From positions 310,001 to 374,000 of the forward strand of contig JALIFM010000002.1 of the NCBI GenBank assembly GCA_022867625.1: a stretch of DNA of 64,000 nt, given 5' to 3'. Under the pieces are notes generated by a model. It ran no database searches, was not told the DNA's origin, and was given only the letters and a program-made list of their open reading frames with translations. Positions 1-8,518 of this stretch are shown here, piece by piece. This stretch comes from Lachnospiraceae bacterium NSJ-143. Its GTDB lineage: Bacteria > Bacillota > Clostridia > Lachnospirales > Anaerotignaceae. Each line of letters starts with the position of its first letter. The first letter of the stretch is position 1. The translations under genes and the position numbers were made by a program.

Positions 1-1
1 G

Positions 2-679
2 GGAGGTCTTATATCGCTTCCGGCTTATATGGCCGCAGGTCTTCCGCCGCATATGGCTACCGGTACAAACAAATGCTCGTCTATGTTTGGAACTGTATTT
101 TCAACTTGGAATTTTTTCAAAAGCGGAAAAATACATATAAAAACAGCGCTGGCTTCGGCCGCGGCGGCGTTGGCCGGCTCATGGATTGGTGCTATGCTCA
201 ATATGATTGCCGATGAAAAGATACTGCGCATGGTGCTTTTATTTACTGTTCCTGTTGTCGCATTTTTTATTGTATTTAAGAGGGATTTTGGCAAAGAGGA
301 CAGAACGGACAGGCATTCGCAAAAGGGCTTAATTGTAATATCAATGATAATCGGTTTTGTTGTAGGCTGTTATGACGGCTTTTTTGGCCCTGGAACAGGA
401 ACCTTCCTTATACTGGGCTTTACAATGTTTGCCGGATTCGATTTGCTCACAGCATCAGGCAACGCCAAAGCGGTAAACCTGGCTTCAAATATCGCCGCTT
501 TTGTTACATTCGCTGCAAGCGGGCACATTATATGGCATATAGGCCTTCCTGCTGCGGTATTTGGTGTAGCCGGAAACATACTTGGTTCTAAAATAGCACT
601 TAAAAAAGGCTCAAAATTTATCAGACCGATGTTTATTGTAATACTTTCTATACTGTTTGTTAAAATATTTATAATGTGA
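2..679 (+). CDS. TauE/SafE family permease, 5' end missing
   Basis: C-terminal part of a TauE/SafE-type membrane permease, a family that exports sulfite, sulfoacetate or other small anions. The reading frame is open to the left edge: bases 2-28 encode GGLISLPAY before the first ATG at 29, which fits the family N-terminal repeat, so that ATG is internal and the true start lies outside the window. Visible features are the AAGLPPHMATGTNK segment after the first helix and the second-half repeat DGFFGPGTGTF, plus about six hydrophobic segments. About 225 residues remain of a usual 250-260. The substrate cannot be told from sequence. Confidence 0.85.
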   Translation, partial: GGLISLPAYMAAGLPPHMATGTNKCSSMFGTVFSTWNFFKSGKIHIKTALASAAAALAGSWIGAMLNMIADEKILRMVLLFTVPVVAFFIVFKRDFGKEDRTDRHSQKGLIVISMIIGFVVGCYDGFFGPGTGTFLILGFTMFAGFDLLTASGNAKAVNLASNIAAFVTFAASGHIIWHIGLPAAVFGVAGNILGSKIALKKGSKFIRPMFIVILSILFVKIFIM

Positions 680-735
680 TGTATATTTTAAAAAACAGGG
701 ATAAAATATATTAATCATAATTTTACCGGATTTTC

Positions 736-764
736 TTGATTTATTGCTGGATATATGATATAAA
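736..764 (+). promoter_or_regulatory. Sigma-A-type promoter of the leuS T-box leader
   Basis: TTGATT (736-741) and TATAAA (759-764) are separated by exactly 17 nt. Transcription would start near 771, just before the T-box Stem I. Read by eye. Confidence 0.5.
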
Positions 765-770
765 TTAATG

Positions 771-1008
771 TAATTTGATATGAAAAAGCTGTGATAAGGA
801 CCAGTAGGATAAAGCGTATTTTCAGAGAGCCGTCGGAGGGTGTGAGACGGTATTAGGCTTTTTCTGAACTCACCTTTGAGCTCCGGTGTGAAACAGCAGT
901 AGCTCCGGCGTATTTCCGCGTTAAGGAGTATGAGTTGTGCCTTTTGGCAAAATAGAGTGGTACCGCGAAGCTGTCCTTCGTCTCTAGTTAAGAGAGGGCA
1001 GTTTTTTT
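771..1008 (+). promoter_or_regulatory. T-box riboswitch, leucine specifier CUC
   Basis: Transcription-attenuation leader controlled by uncharged tRNA-Leu. The conserved T-box AGAGTGGTACCGCG is at 954-967. The Stem I specifier context GAA-CTC-ACC at 867-874 places the codon CTC (Leu) at 869-871, agreeing with the downstream leuS. The GGGTGTGAGA-like Stem I segment lies near 837-847. The intrinsic terminator pairs CTGTCC (971-976) and TCTCT with AGAGA and GGGCAG (up to 1001), followed by seven T. Uncharged tRNA would pair with the T-box bulge and favour the antiterminator. Confidence 0.95.
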
Positions 1009-1076
1009 ATTGCGGATTAAAAGTGAGAGCAAGCTTGTGTTTTAAACACAGAAAACAAATTTTAGGAGGAAAATAA

Positions 1077-3473
1077 ATGAATAATCGTTATGAGTTTGCG
1101 GCCATAGAAAAAAAATGGCGTGCGGAATGGGAGAAAAACCCTATAAACAAGGAAGATGATAAAAAACCAAAATACTATTGTCTTGATATGTTTCCTTATC
1201 CTTCTGGAAAGGGCCTTCACGTAGGGCATTGGAGAGGCTATGTTTTGAGCGATGTATTAAGCCGCTATAAACTGCTTCAGGGATACCAGATTCTTCACCC
1301 TATGGGGTGGGATGCTTTTGGCCTTCCTGCCGAAAACTTTGCAATAAAAACAAATACTCATCCTGAAATAAGCACAAGAGCCAATGTGGAAAATGTAAAG
1401 CGCCAGCTCCATGAAATAAGCGCTATATATGACTGGGATAGGGAAATAAACACAACGGACCCTAAATACTATAAATGGACACAGTGGATATTTGCAAGAA
1501 TGTTTGAAAAAGGTCTTGCTTACGAAAAGGAGATGCCTCTTAACTGGTGTCCAAGCTGCAAATGTGTTCTTGCCAACGAGGAAGCTACAAATGGCGTGTG
1601 CGAAAGGTGCGGTGCGCAGGTAACAAAGAAGAACCTGCGTCAGTGGATGCTTAAAATAACAGCCTATGCTGAAAGACTTTTAAGCGACCTTGATAAACTT
1701 GACTGGCCTGAGAAGGTAAAGAAGATGCAGACTGACTGGATAGGCAAAAGCTATGGCGCCGAGGTTGACTTTAAAGTAAAGGGTACTGATAAGGCTGTTA
1801 CAGTTTATACAACAAGGCCTGATACTCTTTATGGCGCTACATTTATGGTGCTTTCGCCTGAACACAGCATGGTAAAGGATATAACAACTGACGAGTGCAG
1901 GAAGGCTGTGGAGGACTACTGCTATCAGGCGTCTACCAAATCTTCTGTTGACCGTTTGTCAGACAAGGAAAAGACCGGCGTATTTACAGGCGCGTACGGC
2001 ATAAACCCTCTTAACAGCGCTCTAATTCCTATCTGGGTTGCTGATTATGGCACTGGCGCAATCATGTGTGTTCCGGCACACGATGAGCGTGACTATGATT
2101 TTGCTAAAAAATTCAATCTCCCTATTATACAGGTTATCAAGCCTGAGGGCGAGGAGGAAAAGGAGCTTACAGAGGCGTATACTGGCGATGGAATAATGAT
2201 TAACTCTCCGCTTTTTAATGGAATGAAGGCTTTTGAAGCCAAGGATAAAGCGCCGCATATGCTTGAGGAAAAGGGGCTTGGCAAAAAGACAATAAACTAT
2301 AAGCTCCGTGACTGGGTATTCTCAAGGCAGAGATATTGGGGAGAGCCTATTCCGCTTGTTCACTGCCCTCACTGCGGCACAGTTGTTGTGCCAGATGAAC
2401 AGCTCCCTGTTGTACTGCCTGATGTTGAAAATTATAAGCCTACAGACACAGGCGAATCTCCGCTTGCAGCTATTGACAGCTGGGTAAACACAACATGTCC
2501 TAAGTGCGGCGGCCCGGCAAAACGCGAGACAAACACAATGCCTCAGTGGGCAGGTTCATCGTGGTATTTCCTGAGGTATCCTGACCCTCATAATGATAAA
2601 GAACTGGCCAGCAAAAAAGCGCTTAAAAAATGGGCGCCGGTGGATATGTATGTGGGCGGCGTAGAGCATGCTGTTTTGCATCTTCTTTATGCAAGGTTCT
2701 ATACAAAATTCCTTTATGATATAGGAGTGGTAGACTTTGAGGAGCCGTTCCTTAAGCTCTTTAATCAGGGAATGATTAATAAGGACGGGGCAAAAATGAG
2801 CAAATCAAAGGGCAACGTTGTGTCTCCTGATGAGCTTGTAAAGAAATATGGCTGTGACTCCCTTAGAATGTACGAGCTTTTTGTTGGGCCGCCTGAGCTT
2901 GACTCAGAATGGGACGACAGCGGAATTGATGGTGTATTCCGTTATCTTAACAGGGTATGGAAGTTTGTATATGCGTATAAGGATAAAAACCATGTGCCTA
3001 CAAAAGAGTCTGACTTTATTAAGAATACAATGATTGACCAGATTACAAGAAGGCTTGAGGCACTTACAACAAACACAGTTGTAAGCGGATTTATGGAATA
3101 TACATCAAAGCTTATTGATTTAGCTAAAACACAGGACGGTATAGACAAATCATGTATAGAGGCGCTTCTTGTGCTTCTTGCTCCGTTTACACCTCATATA
3201 GCTCAGGAGCTGTGGCTTGAAACAGGGCATGAAGGCTCAATATTTGACGCAAAGTGGCCTGAAGCTGATTTAAGTAAGCTTACAGTAGATGAGATAACAA
3301 TTCCTTTGCAGATAAATGGAAAGTTTAGGGAAAACTTGAGCATAGCTGCTGATTCTGATAAGGATACAGTTTTAGCCAAAGCAAAAGAAGTTCTGGCTTC
3401 ACGTCTTTCAGAAAAGACAATAGTAAAAGAAATTTATGTGCCTGGCAAGATAGTTAATATTGTAATAAAATAA
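1077..3473 (+). CDS. leuS: Leucyl-tRNA synthetase
   Basis: Class Ia aminoacyl-tRNA synthetase that charges tRNA-Leu in the cytoplasm. At 798 residues it is close to the usual bacterial 800-820. The signature HVGH (HIGH motif) is at residues 48-51 and KMSKS at 573-577. A four-cysteine zinc knuckle (CPSC...CERC) follows the first half-site. The CP1 editing domain carries the TTRPDTLYGAT motif that hydrolyses mischarged tRNA. The C-terminal anticodon-binding region is complete. AGGAGG lies about 10 nt before the ATG. The gene sits alone behind its T-box and is followed by a strong terminator, so its main control is leucyl-tRNA charging. Confidence 0.98.
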   Translation: MNNRYEFAAIEKKWRAEWEKNPINKEDDKKPKYYCLDMFPYPSGKGLHVGHWRGYVLSDVLSRYKLLQGYQILHPMGWDAFGLPAENFAIKTNTHPEISTRANVENVKRQLHEISAIYDWDREINTTDPKYYKWTQWIFARMFEKGLAYEKEMPLNWCPSCKCVLANEEATNGVCERCGAQVTKKNLRQWMLKITAYAERLLSDLDKLDWPEKVKKMQTDWIGKSYGAEVDFKVKGTDKAVTVYTTRPDTLYGATFMVLSPEHSMVKDITTDECRKAVEDYCYQASTKSSVDRLSDKEKTGVFTGAYGINPLNSALIPIWVADYGTGAIMCVPAHDERDYDFAKKFNLPIIQVIKPEGEEEKELTEAYTGDGIMINSPLFNGMKAFEAKDKAPHMLEEKGLGKKTINYKLRDWVFSRQRYWGEPIPLVHCPHCGTVVVPDEQLPVVLPDVENYKPTDTGESPLAAIDSWVNTTCPKCGGPAKRETNTMPQWAGSSWYFLRYPDPHNDKELASKKALKKWAPVDMYVGGVEHAVLHLLYARFYTKFLYDIGVVDFEEPFLKLFNQGMINKDGAKMSKSKGNVVSPDELVKKYGCDSLRMYELFVGPPELDSEWDDSGIDGVFRYLNRVWKFVYAYKDKNHVPTKESDFIKNTMIDQITRRLEALTTNTVVSGFMEYTSKLIDLAKTQDGIDKSCIEALLVLLAPFTPHIAQELWLETGHEGSIFDAKWPEADLSKLTVDEITIPLQINGKFRENLSIAADSDKDTVLAKAKEVLASRLSEKTIVKEIYVPGKIVNIVIK

Positions 3474-3494
3474 TATAAAAGAATTATGATAATT

Positions 3495-3524
3495 AAGCCG
3501 CCTTAAACTGGCGGCTTTTTGTTT
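3495..3524 (+). terminator. Intrinsic terminator of leuS
   Basis: AAGCCGCC (3495-3502) pairs with GGCGGCTT (3510-3517), followed by a T-rich tail. Confidence 0.9.
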
Positions 3525-3556
3525 TGTCATTAAAATGCAGTTTGGCTGCTGAAATA

Positions 3557-3583
3557 AAAAACCGCTCATTATGAGCGGTTTTT
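3557..3583 (-). terminator. Terminator of the antiporter gene
   Basis: A perfect 12-nt inverted repeat, AAAAACCGCTCA (3557-3568) and TGAGCGGTTTTT (3572-3583). It ends the leftward antiporter transcript and could also work rightward. Confidence 0.85.
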
Positions 3584-3597
3584 GCTAAATTGATATG

Positions 3598-4791
3598 TTA
3601 TACTGTTGTCTCAGCAGGTTTTATTGCTTTTTCAGCCATAGAAGCCTTGAGCATAATAGGGGTTAAAAGAGTGGCACCAACAACCGCTATAACAACAGCA
3701 GGAAAAACAGCAGGGTTAACAAGTCCGGCGTTCATGCCTTTCTGCGCCGCCATAAAAGCAACCTCACCACGTGAGACCATACCTATGCCTACATTTAAAG
3801 ATTCTTTTGAAGTAAGGCCGCATACTTTTGCGCCAAGGCCGCAGCCTATTACCTTTGAAAGTACCGCCATTATCAGCAGTATAGCAGTAAATCCAAGCAA
3901 TTCCGCGTTAAGTCCCGACATATCGGTATTTATGCCTATGCTTGCAAAAAACACAGGTGAGAAAAAGACGTATGACGCTATATTTATCTTTTTGGCAAGC
4001 TCTGTTTTTGTCTTAGGAATGTTGCAGAGCATAAGTCCGGCAATATAGGCGCCTGTAATATCAGCCACTCCAAAGAATTTTTCAGCGGCAAATGACATTA
4101 TAAAGCAGAAGGCAAGCCCCCATACAGCTACACGCCTGCTGTGACCATGGTTAGTGTCAAGGCGCTTAAATATAAGGTAAACTACATATCCTGCTACAGC
4201 AGCAAATACAAAGAATAAAGCTATTTTTAAAAGCACGCCTCCGGCGTTTACGTTATCACCGCTGAAACTTGTAACTATAGAAAGTGCTATAATACCGAGT
4301 ACATCGTCAATTATGGCAGCGCCGACTATTGTATTGCCAACACGTGTTTTAAGTTTACCCATCTCGTTTAATGTCTCAACTGTAATGCTTACAGATGTAG
4401 CAGTAAATACAACGCCTACAAATGTAGCGCTGAGTATATTGTGAGCGTTGAACCCGTCTGAATAGAACAGGAAGTACACTCCTCCGCAGAGAACTAAAGG
4501 CACAAGTACGCCTATGAGCGCTACAGCAAAGCAGGCAACGCCGCATTTTTTCAAATCATTTAAATTTGTGTCAAGGCCTGCCATAAACATAAGCATAATT
4601 ACACCTATTTCAGATGTTTTGGCAAGAAAATCCGTTTTTGATACAATCCCCAAAAGACTTGGTCCAAGTATTATTCCGGCTAATAAAGCGCCGACTACCT
4701 GAGGAAGATGCACCTTTTCAGTTAAAAGTCCGAACGCTTTTGTTGATAAGAGTATAATAGCCAATATCGCTAAAAAATCATAACTCTCCAT
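3598..4791 (-). CDS. CPA2-family cation:proton antiporter (Kef/NapA type)
   Basis: Integral membrane Na+ or K+/H+ exchanger of the CPA2 superfamily, about 397 residues with 12-13 hydrophobic segments. Family marks are GIILGPSLLG near the N-terminus and the ion-site AAIIDDVLG with the adjacent acidic pair. There is no C-terminal TrkA-N nucleotide domain, so it resembles the short GerN/NapA-type members rather than full KefB. An ATG at 4842 is possible in frame, but the ATG at 4791 has an AAGGGGG ribosome site and lies about 55 nt after the predicted promoter start, so I take 4791. In sporeformers some relatives act in spore germination; that role is only a possibility here. Confidence 0.9.
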   Translation of the reverse strand: MESYDFLAILAIILLSTKAFGLLTEKVHLPQVVGALLAGIILGPSLLGIVSKTDFLAKTSEIGVIMLMFMAGLDTNLNDLKKCGVACFAVALIGVLVPLVLCGGVYFLFYSDGFNAHNILSATFVGVVFTATSVSITVETLNEMGKLKTRVGNTIVGAAIIDDVLGIIALSIVTSFSGDNVNAGGVLLKIALFFVFAAVAGYVVYLIFKRLDTNHGHSRRVAVWGLAFCFIMSFAAEKFFGVADITGAYIAGLMLCNIPKTKTELAKKINIASYVFFSPVFFASIGINTDMSGLNAELLGFTAILLIMAVLSKVIGCGLGAKVCGLTSKESLNVGIGMVSRGEVAFMAAQKGMNAGLVNPAVFPAVVIAVVGATLLTPIMLKASMAEKAIKPAETTV

Positions 4792-4853
4792 AAATAATTC
4801 CCCCTTGTGAAGCTCATTATTTCTCAGGATTTTAAAATCCATTGATTAATTGG

Positions 4854-4883
4854 ATTATATTCTTGGCAGGTTCATTTTGTCAA
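4854..4883 (-). promoter_or_regulatory. Consensus promoter of the antiporter gene
   Basis: On the minus strand TTGACA (4883-4878) and TATAAT (4859-4854) are both exact consensus, with 18 nt between them. The implied start near 4847 argues against an ATG at 4842 and for 4791. Confidence 0.75.
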
Positions 4884-5180
4884 ATTATTGAAGGTTTAAA
4901 TACTACAAAATTTACATTAATATTTTAATGCAATATTATATAAAAAATTGTGGCACATGGCTATACACAAAACTGTATACATAATACAATTGGATATATT
5001 TTTATTATGAATTAGCAAATTCGTTGAATATTAAAGGTTTTTATTAAATTAAGATTTTCTAATTTGTACGAAATATACAAAAATTAAATTAAAATTAAAT
5101 TATATAAAATGATGTATTAATTTGCAAAAAGATTGAATTTTATTTAACAATATTGTTTATTAAATAAAATTTTAATATAA
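4884..5180. other. AT-rich intergenic stretch without a gene
   Basis: About 300 bases of very AT-rich sequence with short imperfect repeats of AAATTAAA near 5090-5105. I see no ORF with a ribosome site and no recognised RNA. It separates two leftward genes. Confidence 0.6.
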
Positions 5181-5184
5181 AAAA

Positions 5185-5214
5185 ATAGCCGTACAGTTCA
5201 TACTGTACGGCTAT
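5185..5214 (-). terminator. Terminator of the LCP gene
   Basis: ATAGCCGTACAGT (5185-5197) is a perfect inverted repeat with 5202-5214 across a TCAT loop. The flanking A-run at 5180-5185 becomes the T tail on the minus strand. Confidence 0.9.
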
Positions 5215-5225
5215 AAAGGACAATA

Positions 5226-6224
5226 TTAGTCATTCTGTGTTTCATTTTCAGATGGATTTTGATATGATTCAAACGGTATGTCGTCGTATATAAATCTTTT
5301 AATCATGTCAGAAGCAGTATCTAAATCGTAAGTATAATACCAGATACCATCAATTTTACCTCCGCTGTGCACAATATAGTCGTTAGGCATACCGCAGCTT
5401 TCCATAGTCGGGTTTTTTGTAACAACAACAGCGGACAGCTGTATGAGCTCATCGGTACTGAGCGAGGTTGTGACATACGGCATTAAATCTTTGATTATAG
5501 AAGGGTATTTTAGTGAAGACTCTGATTTCATTTTGTTAAACAGTATTTCAAGAACCTCACGTTGTCTGCTGGTACGAGCGTCATCATTGTCATTATATCT
5601 TATTCTTGAATAGCATAACGCCTGTGCACCATTCAAATGTACAAGGCCGCTGTCAGAAAGCTGTTCGTTTGTTGTTTCTCTGATTATTTTATTAAATTCT
5701 TTTCTTTCCGATTCATCTATCTCAACGTCAATACCGCCAAGCACATCTATTATTTCAGTCAGCTGGTCAAAATTAACACTTACAAAGTCCGTTATGTCAA
5801 GGCCAAAGTTTGTATTGAGTGTTTTTATTGCGAGCTCTGAGCCGCCGTAGGAATATGCATGGTTTATCTTTGTGTTTCCATGTCCGGGAACATTTACATA
5901 TGTATCTCTGGCTATGCTTATGAGCTTGATTTTTCCGTTTTTAGGGTTAACAGATGCTATTATAATGGCGTCAGAACGTCCTCCATCTATATTCTGCCTT
6001 GAATCGGTGCCAAACAAGGCTATATTTTTAATTTTCATATCTTTATACTGGTCCTCTACCTCAACGGCACCTACATTTCCAATGACGATTTCTTCTTTAT
6101 TGATTCCACCTATCATAAAATGGAAAAGTGCGAAAGCAACTATGAAGAAAATAACGACAATAGAAACAGTGATTACTATAAATTCGACAGCAAGATTTCG
6201 CCGCTTTTTATGTTTTCTGGCCAT
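5226..6224 (-). CDS. LytR-CpsA-Psr (LCP) family cell-wall glycopolymer ligase
   Basis: Membrane-anchored phosphotransferase that attaches lipid-linked glycopolymers (teichoic-acid-like or capsular) to peptidoglycan outside the cell. It has 332 residues with a basic start (KHKKRR), one transmembrane helix at about residues 10-34 and an extracellular LCP domain. Signature pieces are FGTDSR, GGRSDAIIIASVNP, ISIARDTYV and INHAYSYGG. The conserved Arg and Asp residues that hold the pyrophosphate are present. GAGGAG lies before the ATG. It is divergent from sigG and monocistronic with its own terminator. The polymer it handles is not visible from this window. Confidence 0.93.
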   Translation of the reverse strand: MARKHKKRRNLAVEFIVITVSIVVIFFIVAFALFHFMIGGINKEEIVIGNVGAVEVEDQYKDMKIKNIALFGTDSRQNIDGGRSDAIIIASVNPKNGKIKLISIARDTYVNVPGHGNTKINHAYSYGGSELAIKTLNTNFGLDITDFVSVNFDQLTEIIDVLGGIDVEIDESERKEFNKIIRETTNEQLSDSGLVHLNGAQALCYSRIRYNDNDDARTSRQREVLEILFNKMKSESSLKYPSIIKDLMPYVTTSLSTDELIQLSAVVVTKNPTMESCGMPNDYIVHSGGKIDGIWYYTYDLDTASDMIKRFIYDDIPFESYQNPSENETQND

Positions 6225-6246
6225 TAATATTAACTCCTCTGAATTT

Positions 6247-6276
6247 TTTACAATCTAAATCAGTTTACCATATTAT
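6247..6276 (+). promoter_or_regulatory. Possible vegetative-type promoter far upstream of sigG
   Basis: TTTACA (6247-6252) and TATTAT (6271-6276) with an 18-nt spacer. A transcript from here would begin near 6283 and would contain both arms of the sigG leader hairpin. Weak to moderate match. Confidence 0.35.
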
Positions 6277-6349
6277 TTAAAAGAATCAACAATTTTGTCG
6301 AAAAATAATAAATAATTAAGAATTTGAGCTGATACTGAAAGTACATGAA

Positions 6350-6439
6350 AAATATACCTTCTTACAGTATTTGTCTGATGTGAATAAATTTTACCTTCGA
6401 CGGGAAATATTTTAAAAGCAGTATAAAGGAGGTATATTT
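6350..6439 (+). promoter_or_regulatory. Inverted repeat that can hide the sigG ribosome site
   Basis: Bases 6350-6363 (AAATATACCTTCTT) can pair with 6426-6439 over 14 consecutive pairs including one G-U. The right arm contains the sigG Shine-Dalgarno AAGGAGG. The 62-nt loop contains the sigma-F-like promoter, so only transcripts that start upstream of 6350 could form it. Confidence 0.7.
6382..6411 (+). promoter_or_regulatory. Sigma-F-type promoter of sigG
   Basis: GAATA (6382-6386) resembles the sigma-F/G -35 element. After 16 nt, GGAAATATT (6403-6411) matches the sigma-F -10 consensus GGNNANANT at every fixed base. The implied start is near 6418, about 22 nt before the ATG. In Bacillus subtilis sigG is known to be transcribed by sigma-F. 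Confidence 0.65.
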
Positions 6440-7213
6440 ATGGCTTTTAATAAAGTGGAAATATGCGGAGTTAATACCTCAAAGCTTCCGGTTTTGAGCG
6501 CGGCTGAAAAGAAGGAGCTTTTTGATGAAATAAAAAAAGGGAATGAAGAAGCTAAGCAAAAATATATCTATGGGAACCTGAGGCTGGTTTTGAGTGTAAT
6601 ACAGAGGTTTTCCAACAGGGGAGAGCTGATGGATGACCTTTTTCAGGTGGGGTGCATAGGGCTTATCAAGGCTATCAATAATTTTGATACTGAGCAGAAC
6701 GTACAGTTTTCGACTTATGCAGTACCTATGATAATTGGTGAAGTCAGGCGATATTTGAGGGATAATAATTCCATAAGGGTAAGCAGAAGCCTCAGGGATA
6801 CGGCATACAAGGCTTTGCAGGCTAAAGAGAGGCTTACAAACAAGCTTTCGAGGGAGCCTAAAATTGAGGAGATTGCAAAGGAACTGGAAATGGATAAATC
6901 CGATGTGCTCATAGCTCTTGACGCAATACAGGAGCCTATGTCATTATATGAACCGGTGTTCCATGACGGTGGCGATACTCTATATGTAATGGACCAGATT
7001 AGTGATGAAAAAAATAAAGATATGAGATGGCTTGACAATATTTCCATATCACAGGCTATGGGGCATTTGACGCCCAGGGAAAAGCATATTCTTGCTTTAA
7101 GGTTCTTTGAGGGAAAAACTCAGATGGAAGTAAGCAGTGAGGTTGGTATAAGTCAGGCACAGGTTTCAAGGCTTGAAAAGAGCGCTTTAAAGCATATGAG
7201 AAAATTTATGTAA
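6440..7213 (+). CDS. sigG: RNA polymerase sigma-G factor, late forespore
   Basis: Sporulation sigma factor of the forespore compartment, active after engulfment. It has 257 residues. The N-terminal KVEICGVNTSKLPVL is typical of sigma-G and not sigma-F. Region 2 carries DDLFQVGCIGL and STYAVPMIIGE, and the C-terminal region 4 helix-turn-helix carries TQMEVSSEVGISQAQVSRLEK. The start has a full AAAGGAGGT ribosome site. In most relatives sigG follows spoIIGA-sigE; here it stands beside a divergent LCP gene, about 2 kb before the spoIIA operon. Its promoter and leader suggest compartment-specific transcription plus a translation block on longer transcripts. Confidence 0.95.
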   Translation: MAFNKVEICGVNTSKLPVLSAAEKKELFDEIKKGNEEAKQKYIYGNLRLVLSVIQRFSNRGELMDDLFQVGCIGLIKAINNFDTEQNVQFSTYAVPMIIGEVRRYLRDNNSIRVSRSLRDTAYKALQAKERLTNKLSREPKIEEIAKELEMDKSDVLIALDAIQEPMSLYEPVFHDGGDTLYVMDQISDEKNKDMRWLDNISISQAMGHLTPREKHILALRFFEGKTQMEVSSEVGISQAQVSRLEKSALKHMRKFM

Positions 7214-7320
7214 CAGCTTATATGGTGTACTGCTGCTCGACAGCTGACTATGGAAAAAATGGACAACACTGTATTTTGGATGTATAATTATTGAAAATTA
7301 TAATATCTGGAGGTGTTGTT

Positions 7321-7785
7321 ATGTCAGACAGGCTTGACCCAACCAGCCTTAACATGAAGGGCTACAGTATCGACGAGCTTTATATAGGTAAGAAGGAAAG
7401 CTTTACAAAAACCATAACGGAATATGATGTATATACATTTGCCGGTTTATGCGGAGATTTCAACCCGCTCCATGTTAACGCCGAATACGCAAAAAATTCC
7501 AGATTCGGCGAAAGAATAGCTCATGGCATGCTTACAGCCTCGCTGTATTCAACTATAATTGGTATGTGTATACCTGGAGCGGACGCAATATTTCTTGGCC
7601 AGAGCTGCCGGTTTGTTCGTCCTGTAAAATTTGGGGATACCGTGACAATAACAGGAGAGGTTGTAGCCATAAGGGAAGATAAAAGGATAGTCACACTTAA
7701 AATGACTATAGTAAATCAAAATGGCGAAACAGTAATTGAGGGCGACGCTACAGCTATGGCCAACAAAGGTCTGGAGCAGGTTTGA
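7321..7785 (+). CDS. MaoC-like (R)-specific enoyl-CoA hydratase
   Basis: Hot-dog fold hydratase of the MaoC/PhaJ group that adds water to trans-2-enoyl-CoA to give (R)-3-hydroxyacyl-CoA; 154 residues. The hydratase-2 signature is visible as GDFNPLHVN followed by FGERIAHGML, giving the catalytic Asp and His. The ATG at 7321 is preceded by TGGAGGTG at good spacing; an upstream in-frame start at 7291 would put that ribosome site inside the gene. It is followed after 13 nt by a cysteine hydrolase, so the two are probably co-transcribed. The physiological substrate is not evident. Confidence 0.85.
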   Translation: MSDRLDPTSLNMKGYSIDELYIGKKESFTKTITEYDVYTFAGLCGDFNPLHVNAEYAKNSRFGERIAHGMLTASLYSTIIGMCIPGADAIFLGQSCRFVRPVKFGDTVTITGEVVAIREDKRIVTLKMTIVNQNGETVIEGDATAMANKGLEQV

Positions 7786-7798
7786 GAGGAGCGGGTTT

Positions 7799-8341
7799 AT
7801 GAGGATATCAGCGGAGGAAACAGCGGCTCTTGTTGTGGACTATCAGCAAAAGCTTATACCGGTAATTAACAATAATGAGGAAATAGTAAAAAACACGGCA
7901 GTATTGATTAAAGGCCTTAAGGAGCTTGATGTTCCGATTATAGTATCACAGCAGTATACAAAGGGTCTTGGCGATACTGTGGGAGAAATTTCTGAGGCAC
8001 TTGGAGAATATGAGCCATTTGACAAAAAGAGTTTTAGTCTCATGGGCGATGAAAACATAAGAAGAGCGGTAAAACTCACCGGCAGGAAAAATATAATTAT
8101 ATGCGGTGTTGAGGCCCATATTTGTGTGCTTCAAACTCTCCTTGACCTTATTGAGGAAGGCTATAATGTACTGCTTGTTGAGGACTGCATTGGTTCCCGT
8201 AAGGAAAATGATAAAGTTATTGCGTGCCGCAGGGCGGAAGCTGAAGGCGGGCTGCTCACAACATATGAAGCGGTATTGTATGAGCTTACTGAAGGGGCCT
8301 ACAGCGGGCACTTTAAATCTATATCAAAACTTACAAAATAA
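7799..8341 (+). CDS. Isochorismatase-family cysteine hydrolase
   Basis: Hydrolase of the isochorismatase/nicotinamidase superfamily, 180 residues, cytoplasmic. The expected triad is visible: Asp in VVDYQQ at the N-terminus, Lys in the FDKKSFS segment, and Cys in CGVEAHICVLQT. It is closest in pattern to the short single-domain hydrolases of unknown substrate (YcaC-like) rather than true isochorismatase. The start at 7799 has GAGAGGAG 6-13 nt upstream. It lies directly after the MaoC gene and ends at a strong terminator, so the pair forms a two-gene unit. Confidence 0.85.
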   Translation: MRISAEETAALVVDYQQKLIPVINNNEEIVKNTAVLIKGLKELDVPIIVSQQYTKGLGDTVGEISEALGEYEPFDKKSFSLMGDENIRRAVKLTGRKNIIICGVEAHICVLQTLLDLIEEGYNVLLVEDCIGSRKENDKVIACRRAEAEGGLLTTYEAVLYELTEGAYSGHFKSISKLTK

Positions 8342-8379
8342 TTTGTCAGAAAAAGTTTAAATAACTCATAAAATTATTG

Positions 8380-8414
8380 AAAGACGGGCAAAAATATAAT
8401 GCCTGTCTTTTTTT
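8380..8414 (+). terminator. Terminator before the spoIIA operon
   Basis: AAAGACGGGCA (8380-8390) pairs with TGCCTGTCTTT (8400-8410) with one G-U, followed by T residues. Confidence 0.88.
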
Positions 8415-8518
8415 ATAATAATTTTGTTTACGAATTATGAAGGAGTGTTGCTGGCGCAGAAAGAAAAGGATATTTATAAAACAAACAGGCTTTTTGCCGG
8501 GAAGGGAGTATTTTTCAA

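Noticed and set aside
8415-8518. Sigma-H promoter for the spoIIA operon
   Set aside because: AGGAGT at 8441 and AGGAT at 8467 resemble the -35, but no RGAAT -10 lies at 12-14 nt. I do not claim it.
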